Below, piece after piece: positions 40,687 to 49,249 of a DNA stretch of 64,000 bases (position 1 is its first letter; every line of letters begins with the position of its first letter). The stretch covers positions 119,758 to 183,757 of the forward strand of contig CAJXMO010000008.1 of NCBI GenBank assembly GCA_913056495.1. The letters are read 5' to 3'. This stretch comes from an uncultured Alteromonadaceae bacterium. GTDB lineage: Bacteria > Pseudomonadota > Gammaproteobacteria > Enterobacterales > Alteromonadaceae. The notes beneath the pieces are model-generated. The model searched no databases. It saw nothing but the letters and a program-made list of their open reading frames with translations, and had not been told where the DNA came from. The position numbers and the translations under genes were made by a program.

Positions 40687-42320
40687 CAGAGTTTCTCCGT
40701 TTCTCTGAAAGAAATAGCCGAATAAGCTGAAAAGTTCACTTTAAAAATATTATCCTGCTTGGCTAAAAAGCTCATGGAATGGGCGATAGGAATAATCGGC
40801 ATCTGTTGATTTAACATACTTTGAGCTTCAAAATAAAGCTCTTTGCGTGCTTCCCGGTTCGGGTTTAACTGAGCTTTAATCAATAAGGTATCAAATTCCG
40901 GATTACACCAAGCAGCCCGGTTATTGCCTAAAATAGCTGAAGTGCAGGTTAAAATCGGGCGAAGAAAGTTATCCGGATCCGGGATATCTGCATTCCAGCC
41001 AATTAATACTGAGTCGTGTTCATTTGCCGAAAGCTTTTTGCGCAACGTTGTCCATTCATAATCAACAATATTCGCTTTTATACCGACTGCGGCGAGATTG
41101 GCTTTTAATAGCTCAGCCATTTTTAACGAGTTTGGATTATAGGCACGTTCAATCTGTGGGGCCCAAATATCCATTTCAAGACCTTTTTTAACACCAGCCG
41201 CTTCAAGTTCTCGCTTGGCTAAGTCTGGATTATACTCGTATTGACTGATGTTTGGATTAAAGCCCCATGAACTGGGTGGAATCACTGACTTTGCCGGGTA
41301 AGCCATGCCATAATAAACCGTTTTAAAAATGGTTTTAAAATCAATTGCACGCGCGAGTGCGCGACGGACTTCCGGTCTATCAAACGGTGGCTTTAGCGTA
41401 TTAAATGCCCAAAATGCGATATTTTCTGCATTTTTACTTTGCAGAGTAATGCCGTCTTTATCTTGTAGAATTTCCATTTCACTGGCAATCGGGTAAGCAA
41501 TTACGTCACATTCACCGGTTACTAGCTTGGCCAGTCGGGTGGAACTTTTTGGTGTGATATCAAAAATCAGTTGATCCAGTTTACTTTTGCCGTTCCAATA
41601 ATCCGGATGTGCTTTGAAGCGAACAAATTCATCCGGAATAAACTGGGCAAATAAAAATGGACCAGTACCAACAGGCAAGCTATCAATTTGGCTTTTTTTA
41701 TTGGTTAAACTCAGGTAATGCCCGTATTCTGCTGATAATATCACCATATAGTCTGTGGTTAGTTGAGTGATAAACGAGCTGCTGGGCTGAACCAGTTTGA
41801 TTTGAACATGGTGCGCAGAAACCGCTTTGATATCTTCAATTAATAAATTTAGCTGATGTGTTTGTACAAACGGATAATCAGCAGCTACCTGATGAAAAGG
41901 ATGTGATTTAAGTCGCCATCGGTTAAAACTAAAAACCACATCATCGGCATTAAAATAACGGGTTGGGTTAAAATAATCTGTATGGTGAAAAGAGACATTT
42001 TTGCGCAGATATAAATCAAGCGTGAGCCCGTCATCACTGGTTTTCCAGCGAGTGGCCAGAGCGGGTTCAAGTTCCTGTGTTGTTGAGTTGTAATTAATTA
42101 ATCTGTCATAAATTTGTCTGGCGCTGGCATCCAAAGTAATAGCGGAAGTGGTTGTTTGAGGGTTGAAGCTTTCCGGATTACCTTCTGAACAGTAAACTAA
42201 GCCGTCCTGTAATCTGGGATCCTGCTCTGAGGTTTTATCGGCCGGGTTGATATCACAGCCGATTAAATAAATAAGGCTAAAACTGGCCAATAAATAGTGT
42301 CTGATATCCAGCTTAATCAT
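40686..42320 (-). CDS. sapA: Periplasmic peptide-binding lipoprotein SapA
   Basis: 544 residues. The signal ends in a lipobox (LIGC, Cys22), so the protein is probably anchored to a membrane. It is an SBP family 5 protein: YCSEGNPESFNPQTTTS, then AIDFKTIFKTVYYGMAYPAKSVIPPS and DPDNFLRPILTC are typical of SapA/DppA. It delivers peptides, possibly antimicrobial ones, to SapBCDF. The start overlaps the end of pspF by 8 bases, so it is translationally coupled to a transcription activator. Confidence 0.93.
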   Translation of the reverse strand: MIKLDIRHYLLASFSLIYLIGCDINPADKTSEQDPRLQDGLVYCSEGNPESFNPQTTTSAITLDASARQIYDRLINYNSTTQELEPALATRWKTSDDGLTLDLYLRKNVSFHHTDYFNPTRYFNADDVVFSFNRWRLKSHPFHQVAADYPFVQTHQLNLLIEDIKAVSAHHVQIKLVQPSSSFITQLTTDYMVILSAEYGHYLSLTNKKSQIDSLPVGTGPFLFAQFIPDEFVRFKAHPDYWNGKSKLDQLIFDITPKSSTRLAKLVTGECDVIAYPIASEMEILQDKDGITLQSKNAENIAFWAFNTLKPPFDRPEVRRALARAIDFKTIFKTVYYGMAYPAKSVIPPSSWGFNPNISQYEYNPDLAKRELEAAGVKKGLEMDIWAPQIERAYNPNSLKMAELLKANLAAVGIKANIVDYEWTTLRKKLSANEHDSVLIGWNADIPDPDNFLRPILTCTSAILGNNRAAWCNPEFDTLLIKAQLNPNREARKELYFEAQSMLNQQMPIIPIAHSMSFLAKQDNIFKVNFSAYSAISFRETEKL

Positions 42321-43356
42321 GCTTAAGCGAGTCCAATAATTTATATTTTTTTAAGTAACCACGAAGTTGATGATAACTGACCCTGAGTAGCTCAGCTGTT
42401 TGTTTTTGGTTGTACCGACTTTGCTTAAGTGCGGCTTTTATCATCTCAATTTCGTATTCTGCTGACAGTTGCGAAAAATCTATAGGCCAATTGTACGCTT
42501 GAATATCAGAATTTAAATCATTATTTTGGCTCTCGGGTGGTTTTTCACTCATTTGTATCGATTGAGCGGGTCTAAATGGTGAATCAAACGGATCAAAGAC
42601 AATATGTTGCAGTTCTGATTCAGGATCTTGCTGGCGGTATAAACTGCGTTCGACAACATTTTTAAGTTCACGAACATTACCCGGCCAGCTGTATTCTAAT
42701 AATGTCTGTCTGGCTTTTTCACTAAAACCTGCAAAATAGTCCAGTTGCAGTTCTCCGGCCATTCGAATCGCAAAATGTTCCGCCAGTAGCAGAATATCTT
42801 CCCGGCGATACCTTAAAGGCGGAATCGTGATGACATCAAATGCCAGCCTGTCCAATAAATCAGCCCGAAAACGTTTCTGCTCAACCAATTTGGGCAAGTC
42901 TTCGTTTGTCGCTGCAATCAGGCGTGCATCTGATGTTAATGTTTTTTGCCCGCCGACGGTTTCGTATTCACCATATTCGACTACTCTGAGTAATTTTTCC
43001 TGAACCAGATTACTGGTATTGGCTAATTCGTCTAAAAATAAACTGCCACCCTCAGCTCTGGCAAAGCGACCTGTATGTTTTTTGGAAGCGCCGCTGAATG
43101 AGCCGATTTCATGACCGAATAATTCACTTTCCAATAAATTATCATTAATCGCGGCACAATTTAATTTAACTAAAGGCCCATGCCAGCGGGTGGATAAAAA
43201 ATGTAGGCGTTCGGCAACCAGTTCTTTGCCTGTACCGCGTTCACCAATAATCAGAACAGGTTTATTGAGCGGCGCTAATAATGATATTTGCTCCAGCATT
43301 TGAGAAAAATAAGTCGATTGCCCAAGTAACTGGGTTGGTTTGGTTAAATTAGCCAT
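42313..43356 (-). CDS. pspF: Sigma-54 activator of the phage-shock operon, PspF
   Basis: 347 residues. A bare AAA+ domain without a sensory N-terminus, as usual for PspF: Walker A IGERGTGKELVAERLH, Walker B GGSLFLDELA, arginine finger region FRADLLDRLAF. The loop that touches sigma-54 reads GSFSGA rather than GAFTGA. The C-terminal helix-turn-helix is YNQKQTAELLRVSYHQLRGYL. In relatives PspA binds and inhibits it until envelope stress. It is divergent from pspA and heads the sap operon. Confidence 0.94.
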   Translation of the reverse strand: MANLTKPTQLLGQSTYFSQMLEQISLLAPLNKPVLIIGERGTGKELVAERLHFLSTRWHGPLVKLNCAAINDNLLESELFGHEIGSFSGASKKHTGRFARAEGGSLFLDELANTSNLVQEKLLRVVEYGEYETVGGQKTLTSDARLIAATNEDLPKLVEQKRFRADLLDRLAFDVITIPPLRYRREDILLLAEHFAIRMAGELQLDYFAGFSEKARQTLLEYSWPGNVRELKNVVERSLYRQQDPESELQHIVFDPFDSPFRPAQSIQMSEKPPESQNNDLNSDIQAYNWPIDFSQLSAEYEIEMIKAALKQSRYNQKQTAELLRVSYHQLRGYLKKYKLLDSLKHD

Positions 43357-43409
43357 AATATGAAGTATTAAACCAAAAAGTGATTTGTTTTATTATTGTT
43401 TATTATGCC

Positions 43410-43427
43410 TATAAAAGCGAATTTATA
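43410..43427. promoter_or_regulatory. Candidate PspF upstream activating site
   Basis: An 18-base imperfect palindrome with TATAAA/TTTATA arms and AGCGAA in the middle, about 70 bases before the expected pspA transcript start. Position and dyad fit an enhancer site; the match to known PspF sites is from memory and uncertain. Confidence 0.35.
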
Positions 43428-43460
43428 AATTAATTAAACAATATCAGTAGGTTAAGATCC

Positions 43461-43478
43461 ATGGCATGAATCTCGCTA
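43461..43478 (+). promoter_or_regulatory. Sigma-54 promoter of pspABC
   Basis: TGGCA with GG at 43463-43464, exactly ten bases, then GC at 43475-43476: the -24/-12 arrangement required by sigma-54. Transcription should start near 43488, about 50 bases before pspA. Confidence 0.75.
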
Positions 43479-43537
43479 TCTCTATGCCATTAACCCTTGT
43501 ATTTAATGATTAACCGACAACTAATTTGAGGTGATTT

Positions 43538-44212
43538 ATGGGCATTTTTTCTCGATTCAGTGACATTATTAATTCTAATATTAATTCTTTATTAGACAAA
43601 GCCGAAGACCCTGAAAAAATGGTACGCCTGATTATTCAGGAAATGGAAGATACTCTGGTGGAAGTCAGATCGAATTCGGCAAAAACCATTGCCGAAAGGA
43701 AAGATTTAACGCGTCAACTTGAACGAATTGCTAAACAGGAAGCGGACTGGCAGCAAAAAGCTGAGCTGGCTCTAAGTAAAGCACGCGAAGATTTGGCTCG
43801 TGGTGCTTTAATTGAAAAAAATCGACTGGCAGAGATTGCGAAATCCATTCAGGCAGAAGTTAAACAACTGGATGAACATTTAGATAAACTTCAGTCTGAA
43901 ATTAATCAGTTACAAAATAAACTGACAGATGCCAAAGCTCGTCAGCAAGCTATGCTGTTAAAGCATAATACGGTTTCTTCACGTTTATCTGTTAAACGTC
44001 AATTAGATAATAACAAAGTACTTGATACCTTGAATCGTTTTGAGGCATATGAGCGAAAAATTGACGAAGTAGAAGCTCAGGTAGACAGCTATGATATGCA
44101 GCAAAAAAATCTGAAAAATGAATTTGATGAATTAATTGCACAAGATGAAATCGATGCAGAAATTGCAAAAATGAAAGCGAAAATGAATGCTTCAAAAAGT
44201 GGAACTGAGTAG
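43538..44212 (+). CDS. pspA: Phage shock protein A
   Basis: 224 residues, almost wholly helical and coiled-coil (PspA/ESCRT-III-like). N-terminal amphipathic segment MGIFSRFSDIINSNINSLLD, then DPEKMVRLIIQEMEDTLVEVR. It binds stressed inner membrane and, when free, inhibits PspF. It has GAGGTG before the ATG and is followed by pspB after 11 bases. Standard length. Confidence 0.96.
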   Translation: MGIFSRFSDIINSNINSLLDKAEDPEKMVRLIIQEMEDTLVEVRSNSAKTIAERKDLTRQLERIAKQEADWQQKAELALSKAREDLARGALIEKNRLAEIAKSIQAEVKQLDEHLDKLQSEINQLQNKLTDAKARQQAMLLKHNTVSSRLSVKRQLDNNKVLDTLNRFEAYERKIDEVEAQVDSYDMQQKNLKNEFDELIAQDEIDAEIAKMKAKMNASKSGTE

Positions 44213-44223
44213 GAGAATAGTCA

Positions 44224-44463
44224 ATGACAGCAATTGTTGCTTTAATTGTCACCCCTATTATTTTATTCATGTTGTTTGTTGCGCCTATCTGGCTCATTTT
44301 GAGCTATCGCAGCAAACGACAGGTTAAACAAGGGTTGAGCGATGAAGAAAAAACTCAGGTAATGCAATTGGCCAATCAAGCAGAGCAATTGGCCGAGCGA
44401 GTGAAAACGCTGGAAAAAATTCTGGATGCAGAATCGCCAAGCTGGAGAGAAAAGCATGAGTAA
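44224..44463 (+). CDS. pspB: Phage shock protein B
   Basis: 79 residues: one N-terminal membrane helix (about 5-25), then a charged helix with LSDEEKTQVMQLANQAEQL. Acts with PspC to sense envelope stress and draw PspA to the membrane. GGAG lies 7 bases before the ATG. The end overlaps pspC by 8 bases. Confidence 0.94.
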   Translation: MTAIVALIVTPIILFMLFVAPIWLILSYRSKRQVKQGLSDEEKTQVMQLANQAEQLAERVKTLEKILDAESPSWREKHE

Positions 44464-44866
44464 TCAACCTAAAAGGCTAAAGCGGGACAGTCAAAATGCA
44501 CGTATTGCCGGTGTTTGTGCCGGTATCGCCCGCCATTTTGCACTTGAAACCTGGGTCGTGCGCATTATTACATTTGGTTCCTTGTTTTTTGCAGGTGGCT
44601 TAGTCATTTTCGCTTATCTGGCTGCCTGGCTGATTTTAGAAAGAGATGACAAGGTTCAAAACTCAGCTGGCAATTATACAACTCATACCAGTGAAACGGT
44701 TAGCTTTGATATTAAAGAAAACACCTGGCGCGCAGGCGAGCCGCCTAAACAAGCGCTGCAAACGATCGCAAAAGCCTATCAGACATTGGAAAGCCGAATT
44801 CAGCAGTTAGAAAAACATGTGACTTCCGAGCGGTATAAAATTGAGCGCGAAATAAATAAGCTATAA
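44456..44866 (+). CDS. pspC: Phage shock protein C
   Basis: 136 residues from the ATG at 44456. PspC domain: KRDSQNARIAGVCAGIARHF, then a hydrophobic segment with IITFGSLFFAGGLVIFAYLAAW. The C-terminal part is a coiled coil (LESRIQQLEKHV), probably periplasmic. Partner of PspB in activating the response. No pspD or pspE follows; the next gene is phhB after 37 bases. Confidence 0.94.
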   Translation: MSNQPKRLKRDSQNARIAGVCAGIARHFALETWVVRIITFGSLFFAGGLVIFAYLAAWLILERDDKVQNSAGNYTTHTSETVSFDIKENTWRAGEPPKQALQTIAKAYQTLESRIQQLEKHVTSERYKIEREINKL

Positions 44867-44903
44867 TCAACACTCAATTTAATAAATCTATCAGGATGAA
44901 ACT

Positions 44904-45236
44904 ATGCAATTGACTCAACAAAGCTGTGAAGCTTGTCACCCGGATGCACCGCTTGCTACAGCCTCTGAAAAAACAAACTGGCTTGAGCAATTATCCGGTT
45001 GGACGATTACTGAAGTAGACGGAATTGAGCATTTATCTAAAACATTTAGCTTTAAAAATTTTGTTCAGGCCTTGGCTTTTACCAATCAGGTAGGCGAATT
45101 AGCCGAATCCATGGGGCATCACCCGGCCATCACAACAGAGTGGGGCAAAGTTAAAGTTGACTGGTGGACTCATAAAATTAAAGGTTTGCACAAAAATGAT
45201 TTTATTTGTGCTGCGAAAACAGACGAATTTGTCTAA
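44904..45236 (+). CDS. phhB: Pterin-4a-carbinolamine dehydratase
   Basis: 110 residues. Dehydrates 4a-hydroxytetrahydrobiopterin made by phenylalanine hydroxylase, recycling the pterin. The active-site signature is GHHPAITTEWGKVKVDWWTH. Phenylalanine hydroxylase (phhA) is not in this window. It lies 37 bases after pspC, so read-through from the psp operon is possible. Confidence 0.92.
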   Translation: MQLTQQSCEACHPDAPLATASEKTNWLEQLSGWTITEVDGIEHLSKTFSFKNFVQALAFTNQVGELAESMGHHPAITTEWGKVKVDWWTHKIKGLHKNDFICAAKTDEFV

Positions 45237-45321
45237 ATATATTCAGAAAAGTTTTACATTTTATTGCCCATAACAAGATTAAGATAAGCTTTGAAACTGT
45301 ACTTTAAAGGCGGTTATTGCG

Positions 45322-45334
45322 TATAATTCGCGGC
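45322..45334 (+). promoter_or_regulatory. Candidate -10 box with CGCG discriminator, nadA promoter
   Basis: TATAAT, one base, then CGCGGC, about 26-38 bases before the nadA start. The -35 region is poor. Confidence 0.5.
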
Positions 45335-45359
45335 ACTAACTTGCTTAACTGATTAAATA

Positions 45360-46433
45360 GTGAAACAAATGGCGCAATTGCAAACTCAAGCTGAGTATGA
45401 ATTTAACTTTCCGGCAAAGCCGGCTCCGTTATCAACTGAGCAAAAAGCTCAGTACAAGGCACGAATTAAAAAACTGCTTGAAGAGAAAGATGCAGTTTTA
45501 GTCGCGCATTACTATACCGATCCTGAAATTCAGGCTCTGGCCGAAGAAACCGGAGGATGTGTTTCTGACTCATTAGAAATGGCCCGCTTTGGCCGTGACC
45601 ATCCGGCAAAAACTCTAATTGTTGCCGGCGTTAAGTTTATGGGTGAAACCGCCAAAATTTTAAGTCCGGAAAAGCGCGTTTATATGCCAACGCTTGAAGC
45701 AACCTGTTCACTGGATTTAGGTTGTCCGGAAAAAGATTTCACAGAGTTTTGCGATGCGCACCCGGACCATACTGTTGTGGTCTATGCAAACACATCCGCA
45801 GCGGTCAAAGCAAGAGCTGACTGGGTTGTCACTTCGTCTATTGCGCTTGAAATCGTTGAGCATCTGGACAGTGAAGGTCATAAAATCATCTGGGGTCCGG
45901 ATAAACACTTGGGGGCTTATATTGAAAAGCAAACGGGTGCTCAAATGTTAAAATGGAACGGAGCCTGTATTGTTCATGATGAGTTTAAAGCTAAACACTT
46001 ACAGGATTTAAAATCTATGTATCCTCAGGCCGCTGTGTTGGTTCACCCTGAATCACCTGCGTCTGTTATCGAATTAGCTGACGCTGTGGGCTCAACCAGT
46101 CAGTTAATCAAAGCCAGTCAGGAAATGGATAACGACATGTTTATCGTTGCGACTGACAAAGGCATCTTTTATAAAATGCAGCAGTTAACACCTGAAAAAA
46201 CCTTTATTGAAGCGCCAACAGGCGGAAATGGGGCAACTTGTAAAAGCTGTGCTCATTGTCCGTGGATGGCGATGAATGGTTTGGTTGCAATTGAAAATGC
46301 ATTAATTGCTGAAGACTTATCCGCTCATGAAATTTTTGTGGATGAAATGCTTGCCCAAAAAGCAACGGTTCCACTAGACAGAATGCTGGATTTTGCAGCT
46401 GAATTAAAAATGAAAATTAAAGGCAACGCCTGA
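45360..46433 (+). CDS. nadA: Quinolinate synthase
   Basis: 357 residues from GTG at 45360; the ATG at 45369 would give 354. It condenses iminoaspartate with DHAP to quinolinate in NAD synthesis, using a [4Fe-4S] cluster. Likely cluster cysteines are in [22 protein letters not shown] and [13 protein letters not shown]. Other motifs: [19 protein letters not shown] and [15 protein letters not shown]. Monocistronic, with its own terminator. Confidence 0.95.
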   Translation: MKQMAQLQTQAEYEFNFPAKPAPLSTEQKAQYKARIKKLLEEKDAVLVAHYYTDPEIQALAEETGGCVSDSLEMARFGRDHPAKTLIVAGVKFMGETAKILSPEKRVYMPTLEATCSLDLGCPEKDFTEFCDAHPDHTVVVYANTSAAVKARADWVVTSSIALEIVEHLDSEGHKIIWGPDKHLGAYIEKQTGAQMLKWNGACIVHDEFKAKHLQDLKSMYPQAAVLVHPESPASVIELADAVGSTSQLIKASQEMDNDMFIVATDKGIFYKMQQLTPEKTFIEAPTGGNGATCKSCAHCPWMAMNGLVAIENALIAEDLSAHEIFVDEMLAQKATVPLDRMLDFAAELKMKIKGNA

Positions 46434-46460
46434 TCAGTTTCAATTTAGCCCGAAATTAAT

Positions 46461-46493
46461 AAAACGCCTGATTGAGTCATCAGGCGTTTTTTT
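46461..46493 (+). terminator. Rho-independent terminator of nadA
   Basis: 12-bp perfect stem (46461-46472 with 46479-46490), 6-base loop and a T run. Confidence 0.9.
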
Positions 46494-46618
46494 ATGCGTT
46501 TATGCCACTTTGGATTAAAAAATAAGCAATAAGTTATCAGATTTAATAATTATTTGGCTTAAGCCTTGCCAAATTAATTGGATTTACCTATTATTCGGCC
46601 GCTGGAAAATTCTAATAC

Positions 46619-46709
46619 GGTGAGATGGCTGAGCGGCTGAAGGCGCACGCCTGGAAAGTGTGTATACGTTAATAGCGTATCGAGGGTTCGAACCCCTCTC
46701 TCACCGCCA
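46619..46709 (+). tRNA. tRNA-Ser (anticodon GGA)
   Basis: 91 bases with CCA. The acceptor stem begins GGTGAGA and pairs with TCTCACC before the GCCA end. Anticodon GGA is at 46653-46655 in a stem of CACGC with GTGTG. A long variable arm (class II) and a TTCGAAC T loop are present. It reads TCC and TCT. Confidence 0.95.
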
Positions 46710-46970
46710 TTCTTTTTATTGCCTCTGTAATTATTGTCTGACCTGATAAACACTTTATTATCATTCTTGTTTTACTCTGTTATCAATCGTACAAACCCAT
46801 TTTTATTCTGATCATTTAATTAAATTATTTAACAAATAAATAATTATATAACAATGACTTAGGTGTTAACGCCTGATGCTCTGTTTGGTATAATTAATTT
46901 TCACAAAGTACGTTCTTTTCTACTTTTAGCGCTCGTATTTTTCTCATAATAGTGAGTGGTATTTATTCTT
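46710..46970 (+). other. AT-rich spacer between tRNA-Ser and ygjV
   Basis: No coding potential, no strong hairpin, and no convincing promoter pair. A TATAAT-like motif near 46889 could drive ygjV. Confidence 0.4.
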
Positions 46971-47486
46971 ATGAGCAGTTTAATGATTGCCCAAACGGTT
47001 GGCTTTTTGAGTGTCGCGCTTGCATTGTTTAGCTTTTTTCAAAAAGACGATATCAAATTAAAATCAGTCATGCTGGTTTTTAATCTGAATCATGCATTGC
47101 ATTTCTTTTTATTAGGTGCAGGTACATCATCTCTATGTTGCTTATTTTCGGCTGCCCGAACCGCTACCTCAATTAAAATACGTTCCAAGTGGGCGGCGGT
47201 TGTTTTTATGGGGTTAACTGTGGTGATGGGGAGGTGGATGGCAGAGCAATGGACAGACTTTATTGCCGTTATTGGCGCTTGTTGTGGGACCTATGCGTTG
47301 TTTTGCCTTGAAGGGGTTAAAATGCGCCTGTGTTTATTTGCAGGCTCATGCTTTTGGTTGACGAATAATATTATTATTGGTTCGATTGGCGGTATTATGC
47401 TGGAAAGCGCTGTGATTATGATGAATTTGACAACTATCTATCGGCTTTATCGTCAAAGTAGCCGCTTTAAACCTGCATTTGCCTGA
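46971..47486 (+). CDS. YgjV-family inner membrane protein of unknown function
   Basis: 171 residues from the ATG at 46971; a GTG at 46956 and an ATG at 46983 are alternatives. Five or six hydrophobic helices with short loops. The pattern FQKDDIKLKSVMLVFNLNHAL near residue 25 and the closing helix with NLTTIYRLYR match the YgjV group. The function of this family is not known. Single gene, converging with smpB. Confidence 0.75.
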   Translation: MSSLMIAQTVGFLSVALALFSFFQKDDIKLKSVMLVFNLNHALHFFLLGAGTSSLCCLFSAARTATSIKIRSKWAAVVFMGLTVVMGRWMAEQWTDFIAVIGACCGTYALFCLEGVKMRLCLFAGSCFWLTNNIIIGSIGGIMLESAVIMMNLTTIYRLYRQSSRFKPAFA

Positions 47487-47531
47487 GCAAGGCGGATTCT
47501 GTTTTTAATTTAAATTTGATGTTGAATGGCG

Positions 47532-47555
47532 TAAGGGTTGCAGTTGCAACCCTTA
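47532..47555. terminator. Hairpin between the converging ygjV and smpB genes
   Basis: Perfect 11-base arms around a 2-base centre (realistically a 9-bp stem with a 6-base loop). On the plus strand it is followed by ATACTTTTAT. Probably a bidirectional terminator. Confidence 0.55.
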
Positions 47556-47561
47556 ATACTT

Positions 47562-48047
47562 TTATCTGGCTGTTGATTTCATCACTCGGGCTTTTTGGCG
47601 AGCCCAGTCTCTGTCTTTAATATCATCTCGCTTGTCGTGGGTCTTTTTACCCTTAGCCAGATGGAATTCAAGTTTGACCCAGCAGCGCTTCCAGTACATT
47701 CGGGTCGCCACCAAAGAATAACCTTCGCGGTCACGTGCACCTATGAGCTTATCTATTTCTCGACGCTTGAGTAATAATTTTCTGGGGCGCACCGGATCGG
47801 CAACAACGTGTGTAGAAGCTGAGTTTAATGGGGTAATTTGGCTACCTACGAGAAAAGCTTCATTATTTTGAATAATGACATAGCAGTCAGAAATATTAAC
47901 TTTTCCCTGGCGAATGCTTTTAACTTCCCAGCCTTGTAACTCAAGGCCAGCTTCCATTTTATCTTCTAAAAAGTACTCGTGCCGTGCTTTTTTATTTTGT
48001 GCAATGACGTTGCTATTGTTACTGCTTTTTTTCTTTGCTTTTGCCAT
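47562..48047 (-). CDS. smpB: SsrA-binding protein SmpB
   Basis: 161 residues from the ATG at 48047; the longer frame from 48083 lacks family similarity. Binds tmRNA and brings it to stalled ribosomes for trans-translation. Motifs: [38 protein letters not shown], and the basic C-terminal tail [14 protein letters not shown] that enters the mRNA channel. The tmRNA gene (ssrA) is not nearby. Divergent from ratA, the usual gammaproteobacterial arrangement. Confidence 0.95.
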   Translation of the reverse strand: MAKAKKKSSNNSNVIAQNKKARHEYFLEDKMEAGLELQGWEVKSIRQGKVNISDCYVIIQNNEAFLVGSQITPLNSASTHVVADPVRPRKLLLKRREIDKLIGARDREGYSLVATRMYWKRCWVKLEFHLAKGKKTHDKRDDIKDRDWARQKARVMKSTAR

Positions 48048-48386
48048 AAAATAATTTGTTAACCTTAGATTTGCCTGATGCAAGCTTATCCTGCCATTTG
48101 TGGTAGTTTAACAAATGGTGGCTTGTGGTTCGAGATTCGGCTGACTTGTTTGATTGATGTCAGTTTTAAGTTTAACGGACACACAGTCAGCCAGATTTCA
48201 TAATTTATCCATGCATTTTTCACATGTAAAAAAAACAATTATACTGAGTTAACCTCTGACCTGCCAGTTTGATTTGCTTTATCGCTCTGGTTTTACGTGA
48301 ATTATTGGCGTTTTGTATGAGCAAAAACTGCGTTCTAGTGCTTTTTATGCTAGTATTTCGCGCTCGTTTAATTCAGGGAGTTTTGA
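48048..48386. promoter_or_regulatory. Divergent smpB/ratA promoter region
   Basis: No gene. It contains an 8-bp inverted repeat (CCATTTGT/ACAAATGG, within 48093-48117) near smpB. A TAGTAT followed by TTCGCGC at 48351-48363 is a candidate -10 for ratA, resembling the CGCG-type promoters elsewhere in the window. Confidence 0.4.
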
Positions 48387-48818
48387 ATGCCAAAAGTTCA
48401 TCGACATGCTTTGGTGATGCATAGTGCCAAGCAAATGTACGACTTGGTTAATGATGTGACTTCTTATCCGGAATTTGTCCCGGATTGTCTGGCCGTTAAT
48501 GTGCTCAGTCAGTCTGAAACCGAACTAAAGGCCTCTGTTCAAATTGGTAAAGCCAGCATAGGCAAGTGGTTTACGACCCATAACAAAATGCAAGATGGCA
48601 AAACAGTTGAAATTAATTTAATAGATGGTCCTTTTAAAAAGTTAGTAGGGTTATGGCAATTTATCGCATTAGACGATGATGCCTGCAAAGTTGTCTTGGA
48701 TTTGGAATTTGAATTTTCATCAAAGTTAATTGAAGTCGCCTTTGGTTCGGTTTTTAACCATATGGCCAATAATATGGTGAAGGCGTTTACTCAAAGAGCC
48801 AATGAAGTTTATACCTAG
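48387..48818 (+). CDS. ratA: START/polyketide-cyclase-fold protein RatA (ribosome-association toxin or CoQ-binding protein)
   Basis: 143 residues forming one START-like fold: VNDVTSYPEFVPDCLAVNVL, a central FTTHNKMQDGKTVEINLIDGPF, and the C-terminal helix with FNHMANNMVKAFTQRA. Two roles have been proposed in E. coli: a toxin blocking 50S-30S joining, and a bacterial Coq10-like coenzyme Q chaperone. The sequence does not decide between them. rnfH follows after 21 bases. Confidence 0.92.
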   Translation: MPKVHRHALVMHSAKQMYDLVNDVTSYPEFVPDCLAVNVLSQSETELKASVQIGKASIGKWFTTHNKMQDGKTVEINLIDGPFKKLVGLWQFIALDDDACKVVLDLEFEFSSKLIEVAFGSVFNHMANNMVKAFTQRANEVYT

Positions 48819-48839
48819 TATTTAATCAAAGCTTATTTT

Positions 48840-49166
48840 ATGAATGATAATTTATTAAAAATTGAAGTGGCTTATGCCTTACCGGATGAACAAAGTTTGT
48901 TAACTTTGCATGTTGCGCCCGGTACAGATATTCAAACTTGCATAGAGCAATCGGGTATTTTAAGGCGACATCCGGAAATTGATTTAAATACGAATAAAGT
49001 CGGCATCTGGAGCAGAACCCGAAAATTAAACGATGAAATCAGAGATGGCGACAGAATAGAAATCTACAGACCTCTGATTGCCGATCCTAAAGATGTTAGA
49101 AGACGTCGAGCCGAAAAAGCCAAGGAAGAAGGGCGAGCAAATAAAATTACCGGCGGAAAAGCATAA
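48840..49166 (+). CDS. rnfH: RnfH-family protein (UPF0125)
   Basis: 108 residues with a ubiquitin-like (ThiS/MoaD) fold pattern: KIEVAYALPDEQSLLTLHV, VGIWSRTRKLNDEIRDGDRI and EIYRPLIADPKDVRRRRAEK. It has no C-terminal diglycine. Consistently paired with ratA; its biochemical role is unclear. Confidence 0.92.
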   Translation: MNDNLLKIEVAYALPDEQSLLTLHVAPGTDIQTCIEQSGILRRHPEIDLNTNKVGIWSRTRKLNDEIRDGDRIEIYRPLIADPKDVRRRRAEKAKEEGRANKITGGKA

Positions 49167-49249
49167 AACTCAGTTCCATCTGGCAAGTGCATTCTGCGAT
49201 GCCAGCTATTTAACACACTTTTATTGGAAATTAACAACAAGAGATTGTC

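Noticed and set aside
47487..48386. tmRNA (ssrA) near smpB
   Set aside because: ssrA is often close to smpB, but neither flank shows a tRNA-like acceptor with a TTCGA-type T loop or a tag-coding frame ending in LAA-like codons.
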